Assembly (NCBI GenBank): GCA_051003795.1
Contig: JBPCKZ010000152.1
Location: 12,023-76,022 of the forward strand
DNA length: 64,000 nucleotides
Direction of reading: 5' to 3'
Source of the DNA: JALYXS01 sp051003795
GTDB lineage: Bacteria > Acidobacteriota > Terriglobia > Bryobacterales > Bryobacteraceae
Part shown: one piece after another, positions 19,072 to 28,217 of the stretch
Numbering within the stretch: position 1 is the first letter of the stretch
How the letters are laid out: every line of letters starts with the position of its first letter
Program-made: the position numbers and the translations under genes
Notes under the pieces: model-generated
Told to the model about the DNA's origin: nothing
Database searches by the model: none
The model's input: only the letters and a program-made list of their open reading frames with translations

Positions 19072-20540
19072 TTGCCCGTCGTTTGGCTTTGCTTGAACAG
19101 CGCCAGCTCTTTCTCGGCATCTTGCGTTCTTCCGAGTTTGCGATAAACAGCCGACAAGCGGTAATGCGCTTTCGGATCCGAAGAATCCGTGCGCAAGGCA
19201 GCCTTCAGGTGTTCGAGCGATTTTTCGTAGAGACCCTTTTCGGTGTAAATCTTTTCGAGCGCGTAATGCGCTTCCACCATCTTCGGTTCCAGCTTCAGCG
19301 CCGCCAGAAGATACTTTTCCGCTTGCCGCGCATCCTCGCTGGAAGAAGCGATGTCGCCCAATTCATACAGGGCCTCCGGATGGTTCGGGTTGATTCGCAA
19401 TTCCTGTTGCAGTTCCGCGCGCGCCAAGTCGAAATGCTGGTCCTTCCAGAACAATGAACCAATGGCGAAGTGTATGTTCTGCAGTTCGGGCTTCCGCTTC
19501 AGCACGCTCCGGTATTCCGCAATCGCGTCCTCGTCTTTGTTGGAGGATTCCAGCATCTGGGCCCGCAGCTGGTGAGCGCGGTATGAGTCCGGATCGGATT
19601 CGAAGACGGCAAGCGACGCCAAGTACGAAAGCGCGCGGTAGCCTTCGCCGGCAAGATAGACCTGCTTATCGTCGGCGTCATGCCGCGGCAGCGCGTGCAC
19701 TCGGGTCCGCCACAGCGCCAACTCCTCCCTCAGTTTCGACCCCGACGGAGCCGCATCGCGGTAAGCCAGGGAGCCATCCATCAGTTCATCTATTCCATCC
19801 GCCGCCCCTGCCTCGGCCTTCGTACCCGCATCCGCCGCCTTGCTTGCCGCCCATTGAGACTTCTCTCGAAGGCGCGCGCTATCCGGCATCTTCTCGAGCG
19901 CGAGGCGGTACTGTTCACTCGTACCCTTCCAATCCTGCGCGGTTTCAAAGTAATGGGCGCGTGCCAGGTTTGTATAAGGCGAGTTCGGGAATCGGCTCTG
20001 CAACTGGCCGGACAATTCTTTGGCGAGGTTGCCGTACGACTTGCTGAGATGGTAGAGCACGTCGATGTCGGAAGAATCTACTGCCAAGGCCTTTTCCAAT
20101 TCATCCGCGGCTTCCTGGAAAACCGACCGGGCGAATTGCGTGTACCCCAAATAACCGTGCACCAGCGAATTCGAAGGCTCGAGTTCTTCGGCGCGGCGCA
20201 GGTAACGGGCGGCGGATAAATAGTCGTGTCCAGTGAAGGCGATCACGCCCAGGAAAAACTGCGGACCGGCTAGGTCGGGCTTTATGCGGGCCGCTTTCTC
20301 ATAAGTGGTCTTGGCACGCTCCGTTTGGCCCTGCTCGTAATACAGATTACCCAGATTCGCATACGCCTCGGCCATTTGCGGCCGGAGGCGGACGATTGCC
20401 TCATATTTCCGTCCGGCCGCCGCGAGATCGCCGGCCGCCTGGGACTGCTTTGCTTCCGAATAAAGCTGCGCGAGATCCTCCTGGCACAAGAGGACGGAAG
20501 CCATTGCGAGCAACATAATCGCGAGCTTCAAAACTGCCAT
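19044..20540 (-). CDS. Large TPR-repeat protein, exported
   Basis: A 498-residue protein with an N-terminal signal peptide (MAVLKLAIMLLAMASVLLCQE) and roughly eight to ten tetratricopeptide repeats along its length (AYANLGNLYYEQGQTERAKTTYEKAARIKP; YLSAARYLRRAEELEPSNSLVHGYLGYTQFA; ALYELGDIASSSEDARQAEKYLLAALKLEP; HYALEKIYTEKGLYEKSLEHLKAAL; HYRLSAVYRKLGRTQDAEKELALF). It functions as a protein-binding scaffold outside the cytoplasm. It is convergent with the CRTAC1 gene (28-bp overlap) and divergent from the glycosidase-like gene with only 47 bp between starts, so the two share a very compact promoter region. Confidence 0.9.
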   Translation of the reverse strand: MAVLKLAIMLLAMASVLLCQEDLAQLYSEAKQSQAAGDLAAAGRKYEAIVRLRPQMAEAYANLGNLYYEQGQTERAKTTYEKAARIKPDLAGPQFFLGVIAFTGHDYLSAARYLRRAEELEPSNSLVHGYLGYTQFARSVFQEAADELEKALAVDSSDIDVLYHLSKSYGNLAKELSGQLQSRFPNSPYTNLARAHYFETAQDWKGTSEQYRLALEKMPDSARLREKSQWAASKAADAGTKAEAGAADGIDELMDGSLAYRDAAPSGSKLREELALWRTRVHALPRHDADDKQVYLAGEGYRALSYLASLAVFESDPDSYRAHQLRAQMLESSNKDEDAIAEYRSVLKRKPELQNIHFAIGSLFWKDQHFDLARAELQQELRINPNHPEALYELGDIASSSEDARQAEKYLLAALKLEPKMVEAHYALEKIYTEKGLYEKSLEHLKAALRTDSSDPKAHYRLSAVYRKLGRTQDAEKELALFKQSQTTGNQMGASIVK

Positions 20541-20587
20541 ACGGACGATGATACCCCGGACGTTACACTGCGATAAAGTTAGATCCC

Positions 20588-22111
20588 ATGAGAATCGTTA
20601 AGGGTTCCGCTCTCTTTTTCGCCGCGCTGCTCAGCGTCTTGGCTCAACCGGGCAAGCCGGTAAGCGTGCATCCCGAGAATCCGAAATACTTTCTATTTCG
20701 CCGGAAACCGCTGGTGCTGATCACCGCCACCGAACACTACGGATCCGTGATCAACCGGCCATTCGACTTCGAAAAGTATCTCGACGATGCCGTCGAACAC
20801 AAGATGACTCTGACGAGGACCTTTCTTCTGTTCCGGGAACTCCAGAGCGCGCGGAACCCGTCGTCGCCTTGCAAGCCGGAGTCTCCGGATTACATCGCTC
20901 CATTTCCGCGCACGGGACCGGGCAAAGCAATGGACGGAGAGCCCGCCTATGATCTCGACCAGTGGAACCCGGGATATTTCGAGCGATTGCATCGCTTTTT
21001 GGATGCCGCCTCGAAGAGAGGTATCGTCGTGGAGCTTACGCTCTTCAGCAATTCCTACGCGGATAATATTTGGGCGTTGAACCCGTTTCGCGCGCGGAAC
21101 AATAAGCAGGGCGTCGGGAAAATGGAGTGGCCGGAGTATCTGTCTCTTCAGGATAAGGAGTTAGTTCGGCGGCAGAGCGAGTACGCGAGAAAAATCATCC
21201 GGGAGACCGCCGCTTACGACAACGTATATTACGAAATCTGCAATGAACCCGGCGGGGGCGTTGCGGGCCACATCTCGCCCGCGGAGGTGGATGCCTGGCA
21301 GGAAGAGATGGGCGCCGTCATGCGCGACGAGATGCGCAAATTGAATCAGCCTCACCTGATCGCCGGGCAGGAGGCCTTTTCTTACACTCCGCAGTTCCGG
21401 TTCCCGCTCGATAAAACGTTCTCGAGTCCGTTGTTTCAAATAGTCAACGTGCATCCGCTGCCAAACACCGTCCTGGAAGGACACTCCTACCAGCTTGGCA
21501 ACTTCATGTCGAAAGAACTCATGCTGCCGGAACTTGCGGAGTTCTGCCGCGCGGCCTACAGCCTGCCGAAGCCGGCGGTGCTCGACGAAGACAACACCGC
21601 GAGCATGTATCGCGATGCCACCGGTTGGACGATTCACCGGAAGCGGGCATGGACGGCGTTATTATCCGGCGCGCACTACGACTACATCGATTTTTCCATT
21701 ACGGTGGGTAGCGAAGCGGGCACTCCGGAATCGCGGCGTCGCATTCGTGGCTGGATGCAACATCTCTCGGAGTTCATGAGCGGCTTCGACTACGTGCATT
21801 CTAAACCCGCATCCGGCTGGATTACGGCGAAGCCGGACCACTTGGTGGTTTCGGCGCTATCCGCGGGCGGCGGCGATTTCGCGGCCTATCTCGCCGACTC
21901 GCGCGAGGTCGCCGATGCCACGGCGGGACAAAGCATCCGCGGACCCGTCGCGTTCACTTTGCCTGCCGGTCAATTCGAGGTCCGGTTATACTCGCCTACC
22001 TCCGGCCGGTACTCCCCGGGAATCACAGTCGACGGAGGTAAATCCGCTTCGCTCGAAATCGGACCTTTCCAAGAAGACGTCGTAATTCGCGCCACGCGCG
22101 CGCGGCGCTAG
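20588..22111 (+). CDS. Putative secreted glycoside hydrolase (GH5/cellulase-like TIM barrel)
   Basis: A 507-residue exported protein (signal peptide MRIVKGSALFFAALLSVLAQ). The barrel shows features of clan GH-A glycosidases: HPENPKYFLFRRKPLVLITATEHYGSVIN at strand 1, FLDAASKRGIVVELTLFSNS, and YYEICNEPGGG near residue 215, in which the Glu of NEP is the expected acid/base. A later acidic segment (PAVLDEDNTASMYRDATGWTIHRKRAWTALLSGAHYDYIDFS) is where the nucleophile would lie. A beta-sandwich tail ends the protein (VRLYSPTSGRYSPGITVDGG). The exact family and substrate are not certain. It is monocistronic and overlaps the convergent CRTAC1 gene by 4 bp at its end. Confidence 0.82.
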   Translation: MRIVKGSALFFAALLSVLAQPGKPVSVHPENPKYFLFRRKPLVLITATEHYGSVINRPFDFEKYLDDAVEHKMTLTRTFLLFRELQSARNPSSPCKPESPDYIAPFPRTGPGKAMDGEPAYDLDQWNPGYFERLHRFLDAASKRGIVVELTLFSNSYADNIWALNPFRARNNKQGVGKMEWPEYLSLQDKELVRRQSEYARKIIRETAAYDNVYYEICNEPGGGVAGHISPAEVDAWQEEMGAVMRDEMRKLNQPHLIAGQEAFSYTPQFRFPLDKTFSSPLFQIVNVHPLPNTVLEGHSYQLGNFMSKELMLPELAEFCRAAYSLPKPAVLDEDNTASMYRDATGWTIHRKRAWTALLSGAHYDYIDFSITVGSEAGTPESRRRIRGWMQHLSEFMSGFDYVHSKPASGWITAKPDHLVVSALSAGGGDFAAYLADSREVADATAGQSIRGPVAFTLPAGQFEVRLYSPTSGRYSPGITVDGGKSASLEIGPFQEDVVIRATRARR

Positions 22112-23793
22112 ACCGGAGATCGTTTCGGCTCCCGCACCGTCAGCACCTGGTCCGCGGTAATTCGCTCCATCCGCTGTACCGTCCCGCTCGGCCATGTGAT
22201 TTCCAATAATCGAATCAGGCGATCGGTTCCGAGCCCGAAGTGAACGCGTTTATCGCTTGCCGAAAGGTAGCTCCCGGCGGTGGTGACATAGCCGTGCTGT
22301 TCGCCTCCGGTTTCCGGAACCAGACGAATGTGAGCGCCGATGCCATCCCGGTTGCTCGCGGTTCCGACGGTGTTCACCAGCAGCCAGTGGTTCCCGTTGC
22401 CGCCGTTGTTCAGTAGCACGACCGCCGGCCCGTCGTTGCAATTAATCGCGACATCGAGGAACCCGTCGTTGTTCAGATCCCCGAACGCCGCGCCCCGAGC
22501 CGCAAATCGTTTCTGAAAAGACGCGCCGCTCGATTCCGACACATTGTCGAAACGGCCGTCCCGGTTGCGCAGCAGCAGCAGCGGCTCAAGATACCGGACC
22601 TGAGGTTGCGTGAATTCGATGTTATCCATCACATGGCCTTGGGCGACGAACAAGTCCTTTGAGCCATCGTTGTCGTAATCGATGAACCGCGCCCCCCAGC
22701 CGGAATGAAGCTGCGTGGCCGCGCCGAGGCCGCTCTTCTGGGAAATGTAGTTAAAGGAACGTCCTTTTTCATTGTGAAAGAGCGCGTAGCGCTGATTCGC
22801 GAGAGCGTTGATGAAGATGTCGGGCCAGCCGTCGTTATCGTAATCGGCGAAATCGATTCCCATGCCGGCGAAGGTTTCCCCGTCGTCGTTGTAAGCCAGA
22901 CCCAGCGAGAGCGCCGACTCAGTGAACGTTCCATCGCGGTTATTGCGAAACAACTGCTGGGGAAAGGAGTCGTTGGCGATCGCGATATCCGGCCAGCCAT
23001 CCCGGTCGAAGTCGTTCACGGCGATTCCGAGACCCTTGCCCGGATACTTCCCGATGCCGCATCGCTCCGAAACATCGGTAAACGTTCCGTCGCCGTTGTT
23101 GTGATAGACCAAATGCGTGATGGGCTTGAAATGATTCGGGTGGCAATAAGATCGAAATCCAGGCCGGTGTTCCCCGCACCAAATATTTTGCGTAAAATCC
23201 CAATCGAGGTAGCGGGCTACCACCAGATCGAGCCGCCCGTCCCGGTCGTAATCGACGAACGCCGCGCCGGTGCTCCAGCCTCCTCCGGCCACGCCGGACG
23301 TATCCGTTACATCGGTAAACGTACCGTTCCCATTATTGCGATAAAGGATGTTCTTCCCGACATTCGTAATATAGAGATCGGGAAATCCGTCATTGTCGAA
23401 ATCGCCAACTGCAACGCCCATTCCGAACGAGTGGCCCGCCAGGCCGGCTTCCCTGGTCGCATCCGTGAAAGTCCCGTCGCCGTTGTTGCGGTAGAGGCGG
23501 TTCCAGAAGAGTGGGTCGGATTTATCGGGCGCCCGGCCGGAGCTCATGGGATCGGTCAGCTTGGCGCCATTTACAAAAAACAAGTCCAGCAGTCCATCGT
23601 TGTTGTAATCGAACATAGCCACGCCGCCGACCATTGACTCGGGAAGATATTTTTGGGCGGTACGGCTGGATTGCGTGCGGAAGCCAACCCCAGCCGTCGC
23701 CGCGACGTCCGTAAACGTGGGGAGCTTGCGCGTCTCCCGGGCGAAGAGGCTTCCGCCCGCCAAGGCGGATAGGAAGAACGACCTGCGGTTCAA
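22108..23793 (-). CDS. CRTAC1-family FG-GAP/ASPIC-UnbV protein, Tat-exported
   Basis: A 561-residue protein with a Tat-type signal (MNRRSFFLSALAGGSLFA). At least eight FG-GAP/VCBS repeats with acidic loops follow (MFDYNNDGLLDLFFVNGAKL, GDFDNDGFPDLYITNVG, VDYDRDGRLDLVVARYLDWD, NDFDRDGWPDIAIANDS, ADYDNDGWPDIFINALA, IDYDNDGSKDLFVAQGH, GDLNNDGFLDVAINCND), each usually followed by LYRNNGDGTFTD. The C-terminal ASPIC/UnbV domain is SYLSASDKRVHFGLGTDRLIRLLEITWPSGTVQRM. It starts 91 bp after the stop of the formylglycine-generating-enzyme-like gene and may be the last member of that operon. It is homologous to the other CRTAC1 protein at 17.4-19.1 kb. Confidence 0.93.
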   Translation of the reverse strand: MNRRSFFLSALAGGSLFARETRKLPTFTDVAATAGVGFRTQSSRTAQKYLPESMVGGVAMFDYNNDGLLDLFFVNGAKLTDPMSSGRAPDKSDPLFWNRLYRNNGDGTFTDATREAGLAGHSFGMGVAVGDFDNDGFPDLYITNVGKNILYRNNGNGTFTDVTDTSGVAGGGWSTGAAFVDYDRDGRLDLVVARYLDWDFTQNIWCGEHRPGFRSYCHPNHFKPITHLVYHNNGDGTFTDVSERCGIGKYPGKGLGIAVNDFDRDGWPDIAIANDSFPQQLFRNNRDGTFTESALSLGLAYNDDGETFAGMGIDFADYDNDGWPDIFINALANQRYALFHNEKGRSFNYISQKSGLGAATQLHSGWGARFIDYDNDGSKDLFVAQGHVMDNIEFTQPQVRYLEPLLLLRNRDGRFDNVSESSGASFQKRFAARGAAFGDLNNDGFLDVAINCNDGPAVVLLNNGGNGNHWLLVNTVGTASNRDGIGAHIRLVPETGGEQHGYVTTAGSYLSASDKRVHFGLGTDRLIRLLEITWPSGTVQRMERITADQVLTVREPKRSPV

Positions 23794-23884
23794 TCGGTTT
23801 TCACCACGTTAAATCCGGTCCGATGTAATCTTATCCAAATCGGGATTCTGGAATATCCAATGTCGATCCCATTTCCGAGCACCC

Positions 23885-24730
23885 TTACGGTTCGCGGGCG
23901 GCGCGAAAGCCAATCATGCGGTGCGATTGAACCGAAGGCCACGCGGCCGATCGCGCGTAGGTCCGCAGATCGAACGCATCTTCGAAAAACGTGCCGCCCC
24001 GCAGCACCCGATACGCCCCGTTCTCCGGCCCTTGCGGATTCTTGCGCGGCGAGAACTGGTAATAATTGCGGCTGTACCAATCCTGGCACCACTCCATCAC
24101 GTTGCCTGCCATGTCGAACGCGCCGTAGGGCGACGCGTTGTCATGCGTTTGCATGCCGCCACGCTCGCTGCCATCATAGAATCCGACCGGCTTTGCCGTC
24201 GCGAAATCGCTCCCGATCGCGTAATTGGCGTACGAGCGATCGATCTCATTGCCCCACGGATAGCGCCGCTGGTCCGTGCCGCGCGCGGCCTTTTCCCATT
24301 CGGCTTCGGTGGGAAGTCGGTATTTCTTCCCGGTCTTCGCGCCGGCCCAGTTGCAGTAGGCCGTCGCGGAATCCCAATTCACGCCGAGCACCGGATAATT
24401 TTCATTGCCCGCGATTGCCCCGCCGTGGTTCTTGGCATCGGTCCAATACGGAACCTGATCTTTCGGAACAACCCGCTGGCCGGGCCAGAATTTGGGATCT
24501 TCGTAACCCGGATCGTCGCGAAATTTCTTCCACTCGCCATTGGTCGTTTCATATTTGGCGATGTAGAACGCGTCGAGTTCGACTGCATGGACCGGCCGCT
24601 CGCGCGATTCCCCATCGCCGAAGTTGTCGCCCATCTTGAACAGGCCGGACGGGACGTAGACGAAATCGCCGTGCCCGTCGTTCACGACCGGAGCGGCCGA
24701 TGCCGCCAAAAGAAGCAGCGCGAAGATCAC
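23885..24730 (-). CDS. Formylglycine-generating enzyme (SUMF1/EgtB/PvdO) family protein, secreted
   Basis: The product resembles FGE-sulfatase domain proteins (PF03781): FVYVPSGLFKMGDNFGDGESRERPVHAV, FYIAKYETTNGEWKKF, PVLGVNWDSATAYCNWAGAKTGKKYRLPTEAEWEKAARG, YPWGN, GAFDMAGNVMEWCQDWY and YRVLRGGTFFEDAFDLRTYARS are all present. I choose the GTG at 24730 rather than the ATG at 24790: it overlaps the previous stop as GTGA and places a clean signal peptide (IFALLLLAASAAP) at the N-terminus; the result is 281 residues. Whether it activates sulfatases is doubtful, since the family also includes enzymes and domains with other roles. It belongs to the minus-strand sugar operon. Confidence 0.88.
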   Translation of the reverse strand: MIFALLLLAASAAPVVNDGHGDFVYVPSGLFKMGDNFGDGESRERPVHAVELDAFYIAKYETTNGEWKKFRDDPGYEDPKFWPGQRVVPKDQVPYWTDAKNHGGAIAGNENYPVLGVNWDSATAYCNWAGAKTGKKYRLPTEAEWEKAARGTDQRRYPWGNEIDRSYANYAIGSDFATAKPVGFYDGSERGGMQTHDNASPYGAFDMAGNVMEWCQDWYSRNYYQFSPRKNPQGPENGAYRVLRGGTFFEDAFDLRTYARSAAWPSVQSHRMIGFRAAREP

Positions 24731-25560
24731 TCCCGGCCGCCCGGAATAAAACCGTCCTGTTGAAGAAAATGCTGAAGGCGCGGCATCCAATCCGAGAAAT
24801 TTCCGCTCGCGTATCCGCTGCCAAACCCGTGGCGGCCCTTTTGATAAATGTGAATCTCGGCGACGGCCCCGGCCTTTGTCAGATCCATGAACAGTCGCGC
24901 GGACCCGAGCGCGGCTCCTTTATCCGCCGCGGCGGCGAGCAGAAACACCGGCGGAAAATCTTTCAGCGATTCTCTCTCCGTCGCGCGGCCCGGGCCGTAC
25001 ACCAGCCCCAGGTAGTCCGGCCGCGAACTCATGCGCTCGATCGGATCCGCCGAATGCGGATCGCCGGGGCCCGACGCCGCCGCGACCGAGCGTCCTAAAT
25101 TAGACCCCGCCGAAAATCCGATGAAGCCGACCCGATTCAGGTCGAGCTTAAACTCGTCGGCCCGCGAGCGGATCAGTTGGATCGCCCGCTTCCCATCGAG
25201 AACCCGCGCGCTTTCGCCATAGCGGGGCGACAGGCGGTAAGTCAGGACGAAAGCCGCCACTCCCCAATCGTTGTAGCGCTCCGCGATATCGATTCCCTCG
25301 CCGCCATACATCAGCATGATGTTGGAACCGCCGGGAGCGACGATTACGGAACCGCCGTTGCCCGTGCCCGCCGGTGGCAGAAAAACGGTAACGAACGGCT
25401 TGTCCAGTGGACCGTCGCCCTTCGCCAGCGGAACTTTGCCTTCGCCCCATAACGGGATGTTGTAATTGACGTCGAGTTTCCCGCTCCCTGAAGTTGCCCC
25501 ATGCAGAGTGCAGCACAGAGTACAGCCAAACAGAACCGTTGTCATCCATTTCGAAGTCAC
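24727..25560 (-). CDS. Secreted alpha/beta hydrolase (esterase-like)
   Basis: The frame is open far upstream (to 26133), but that part is a shadow of the isomerase gene. The true start is probably the GTG at 25560, which overlaps the isomerase stop as GTGA; an ATG at 25545 is the alternative. The 277-residue product starts with an export signal (MTTVLFGCTLCCTLHGA). It has an oxyanion-hole region (FLPPAGTGNGGSVIVAPGGS), a nucleophile elbow GFSAGSN, and likely acid and His in AAADKGAAL and KGRHGFGSG. This matches esterase/acetyl-xylan-esterase-like members of the family that act on small acyl esters of sugars; that specificity is inference from the operon. Confidence 0.88.
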   Translation of the reverse strand: MTSKWMTTVLFGCTLCCTLHGATSGSGKLDVNYNIPLWGEGKVPLAKGDGPLDKPFVTVFLPPAGTGNGGSVIVAPGGSNIMLMYGGEGIDIAERYNDWGVAAFVLTYRLSPRYGESARVLDGKRAIQLIRSRADEFKLDLNRVGFIGFSAGSNLGRSVAAASGPGDPHSADPIERMSSRPDYLGLVYGPGRATERESLKDFPPVFLLAAAADKGAALGSARLFMDLTKAGAVAEIHIYQKGRHGFGSGYASGNFSDWMPRLQHFLQQDGFIPGGRE

Positions 25561-26354
25561 GTCGCCATTCCTCGGCCGATGCCGTAGGGCGCCAGCCATC
25601 CCAACCCGTCCGCCGTCTTCCCCGCCGGACGATATTCGCAGCCAATCCAACCCGTATACCCCAATTCGTCCAGCAAGCTGAAAATGTAATCGTAATTCAC
25701 TTCGCCCCGATCCGGTTCGTGCCGCTCCGGAACGCCCGCGATTTGGATATGCCCGCAATCCGGCAAATACCTTCGCAACTTGATCGCGAGATCGCCTTCC
25801 ATGATCTGCATGTGATAACAATCCATTTGCATTTTGACGTTGGGCGCGGCGACGGCCTCGCAAATGGCATGGGCCTCCGCCTGAGTGCTGTGGAAATAGC
25901 CCGGAACGTCGCGCGTATTGAGCGGTTCGAGCAGGAGAGTTACGCCGTGCCGCCCCGCCTTGTTCGCGGCATAACGAAGATTTTGGATCAGCGTCGAAGC
26001 GTACGCATCGCGCGCCGCTCCCGCTGGAACGATCCCGGCCATGCAGTGCAAACGCCGCGTTCCGAGCGCATCTGCATACCGGAGCGCCGTCTCCAGGCTC
26101 TCGCGGAACTCCGTCTCGCGACCGGGAATGCAAGCCATGCCGCGATCCCCCGCCGCAAGATCGCCCGGAGGCAAATTGAACAGCACATTTTCAAGCCCCG
26201 CTCCGCGCAAACGCTCCGCGATCGCCGATGGCTCGAATTCGTACGGGAACAGAAATTCAACCGCTCGAAACCCCGCTTCCGCCGCGGCCGCGAACCTTTC
26301 GAGAAACGGCGCCTCGGTGAACATCATGGATAGATTCGCGGCGAAACGTGGCAC
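25557..26354 (-). CDS. Hydroxypyruvate isomerase-like TIM-barrel protein
   Basis: A 265-residue cytosolic protein without a signal peptide. It shows the Hyi/OtnI pattern: RFAANLSMMFTEAPFLERFAAAAEAGFRAVEFLFPY, LFNLPPGDLAAGDRGMACIPGRE, LHCMAGIVP, LLLEPLNTRDVPGYFH, MQMDCYHMQIMEGDLA, CGHIQIAGVPERHEPDRGEVNY and WIGCEYRPAG. The Glu of LEPLN, the Asp of MDCYH, His of GHIQIAG and Glu of GCEYRP are the expected metal ligands. The family interconverts hydroxypyruvate and tartronate semialdehyde or isomerises 2-oxo-tetronates. The pairing with a lactonase-like gene suggests sugar-acid breakdown. It overlaps the next gene by 4 bp. Confidence 0.92.
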   Translation of the reverse strand: MPRFAANLSMMFTEAPFLERFAAAAEAGFRAVEFLFPYEFEPSAIAERLRGAGLENVLFNLPPGDLAAGDRGMACIPGRETEFRESLETALRYADALGTRRLHCMAGIVPAGAARDAYASTLIQNLRYAANKAGRHGVTLLLEPLNTRDVPGYFHSTQAEAHAICEAVAAPNVKMQMDCYHMQIMEGDLAIKLRRYLPDCGHIQIAGVPERHEPDRGEVNYDYIFSLLDELGYTGWIGCEYRPAGKTADGLGWLAPYGIGRGMAT

Positions 26355-26366
26355 GCTTATCCTGCG

Positions 26367-27332
26367 TTACCGTTTGAGTCCCGGAGCGCTTACCGGCACG
26401 CTCCACAATTGGCCGCCGGCCGTCGCGAAAAGGGTTTTCAGATCCGGGCCTCCAAACGCGCAATTCGTGGTTTCGTCTTTTGGGAACGGAACGAACTCGA
26501 TCAACTTGCCCTCGCGCGATAGGATGTAAATCCCGCCCTTGAACTCGTCGGTGGTTTCGAATTCGCTCGCCTTGTTTAACCCCGCCGCGACGTAGAACCG
26601 CCCCTTTTGGTCCATGCGGAATCCATCCGGACCGCGGCCGTTTTTCCAATCGAAGATCGTTTTCCGGCTGTCGGGAACAATTGCACCATCGGGCTTCAGA
26701 TCGAACCGGTAGATCTTCCGCGCGCCGCCGATCCGGTTGTTATAGTTGTCCGCAATGTAGAGGTAGCGATCGCCCGCCGAGACGAAAATGCCGTTTGGCC
26801 GTTCCACTTCATGCGTCGTCAGGCGCGCGATTTTGCCGGGTGCGTCGATGCGGTACACGGCCTCGATCGGCGTGCCTGCCTCGTCCTTCATCTCCATGTC
26901 GTCCATACGGCCGTAGCGCGGATCGGTGAAATAAACGCGGCCTTTGGAATCCATCGAAAGGTCGTTCGGCGAGTTGAGCTTCTTGCCCTCGTAGTTATCG
27001 GCGAGGATCGTGAGCGAGCCGTCTTTTTCCATGCGCGTGACGCGGCGCCCGCCGGCTTCGCACACCAGCACGCGGCCTTGCGGATCGACCAGGGAGCCGT
27101 TCGCGCCGGGCGCATTGTCGCGGAAGACTTCAACTTTGCCATCCATGGTCCGCCGCATCACCCGGTTGCCGCCGACGTAGTAAAGAGCGCTCGAGGCCGG
27201 GTCCCACGAAGGGCCTTCGCGCGCGCCCGTTTCGACGAGCAGCTTGGGAGGCCCGGTGGTGATCTTGCCGGCCGCCATCAGTTGGAAGGCGGCGGCAAAA
27301 GCAAGCACGAATCGTATCGTGCCGCCGCGCAT
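26367..27332 (-). CDS. SMP-30/gluconolactonase-like protein, exported
   Basis: A 321-residue protein with a signal peptide (FVLAFAAAFQLMAAG). The six-bladed propeller motifs of the SMP-30/gluconolactonase/LRE family are clear: ETGAREGPSWDPASSALYY, APGANGSLVDPQGRVLVCEAGGRRV, LNSPNDLSMDSKGRVYFTDPRYG, ERPNGIFVSAGDRYLYIADN, GPDGFRMDQKGRFYVAAGL and ETTNCAFGGPDLKTLFAT. Glu18-type, Asn and Asp metal-binding residues lie in EGPSWD, SPNDL and PDGF. The family hydrolyses sugar lactones to sugar acids. Its ATG overlaps the bicupin stop by one base (TAATG) and the isomerase follows after 12 bp. Confidence 0.92.
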   Translation of the reverse strand: MRGGTIRFVLAFAAAFQLMAAGKITTGPPKLLVETGAREGPSWDPASSALYYVGGNRVMRRTMDGKVEVFRDNAPGANGSLVDPQGRVLVCEAGGRRVTRMEKDGSLTILADNYEGKKLNSPNDLSMDSKGRVYFTDPRYGRMDDMEMKDEAGTPIEAVYRIDAPGKIARLTTHEVERPNGIFVSAGDRYLYIADNYNNRIGGARKIYRFDLKPDGAIVPDSRKTIFDWKNGRGPDGFRMDQKGRFYVAAGLNKASEFETTDEFKGGIYILSREGKLIEFVPFPKDETTNCAFGGPDLKTLFATAGGQLWSVPVSAPGLKR

Positions 27333-28213
27333 TAGCGGCCCCGGCCCCCGGCGCCTAACTCCGTATCCAGATCGTCCTTCCTCGTTGAAATTCCGATAAT
27401 CATGAACTCCAAATCCCCGGAACCGTTATTCGTGAAAGAGTGCGCCTCGTTCAACAGCACCGGCACGGCATCGCCTTTATGTATGGGCGACGTCTCTCCC
27501 CCCACGCGCGCTTCTCCATCGCCATTCAACACGTAGTAAATCTCTTCGACGAAGGCGTGCCGGTGCAGTCCGTCCGAAGCGCCGGCCGGAAGCAGCAGGT
27601 GATCCATGAACGCCCAATTGGTCAGGAACACATCGGGATCGAGCGCGCGTCGATACTGCGCCGTCCCTTGCCCGCCATGGTAGTTCTGAATGGGACGAAG
27701 AAGTTTCCGGTCGAGCCGCATCGTCATGAAGGTGGGGATCGCGTCCTTCGCCGCGCCCACGCGCGCATCGTCGAGGTTGAACGCATCGTAGTGCCCCTTG
27801 GTTTGAGATACGTTGATGTTCATGAACTCGACCGGCTTATCGGAAGGGTTGTAGATGGCGTGCGAGTGTCCCATGCGGCAGGGCGCGCCAACGGTGCCTT
27901 GCAGAACCGCGGTGCGTCCGTCGATCGTGAACTCCGCCTGCCCATCGAAGATCACGAACATCTCTTCGTTCGTATTGTGAAAATGGTGGCCGACGCCGCC
28001 GCCCGGCATGATCTGGCAGCGATGCACGAAGTTCAAATTGACGTCCATCGCGGTCGCCGGAACCAACACCTCGCAGGCCATTTCGCCAGTGCTGTTATGC
28101 GAACGGCTGCGGGTATATTTACCCGGATCGGTATGCCCGATTCGCTGCGCCAGCGGATCGCGCGCCAGCAAAGGCACGCTTAGGGTTAACAACAGATAAC
28201 ATGTAATTCGCAT
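27332..28213 (-). CDS. Secreted bicupin protein
   Basis: A 293-residue protein with a signal peptide (MRITCYLLLTLSVPLLA). Two cupin domains are visible. The first has PGGGVGHHFHNTNEEMFVIFDGQAEFTIDG with the metal-binding His-His-Glu set, followed by GHSHAIYNPSD. The second has GASDGLHRHAFVEEIYYVLNGDGEARVGG followed by NEAHSFTNN. Cupins of this layout bind sugars or act as isomerases or dioxygenases, so the reaction is not decided. It starts 4 bp after the TonB receptor gene and ends in a TAATG overlap, placing it inside the operon. Confidence 0.9.
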   Translation of the reverse strand: MRITCYLLLTLSVPLLARDPLAQRIGHTDPGKYTRSRSHNSTGEMACEVLVPATAMDVNLNFVHRCQIMPGGGVGHHFHNTNEEMFVIFDGQAEFTIDGRTAVLQGTVGAPCRMGHSHAIYNPSDKPVEFMNINVSQTKGHYDAFNLDDARVGAAKDAIPTFMTMRLDRKLLRPIQNYHGGQGTAQYRRALDPDVFLTNWAFMDHLLLPAGASDGLHRHAFVEEIYYVLNGDGEARVGGETSPIHKGDAVPVLLNEAHSFTNNGSGDLEFMIIGISTRKDDLDTELGAGGRGR

Positions 28214-28217
28214 AATC

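Noticed and set aside
25561..26133. N-terminal extension of the alpha/beta hydrolase frame to 26133
   Set aside because: It is antisense-free shadow coding of the isomerase gene with Arg/Gly-rich composition; the GTGA overlap and signal peptide set the start at 25560.
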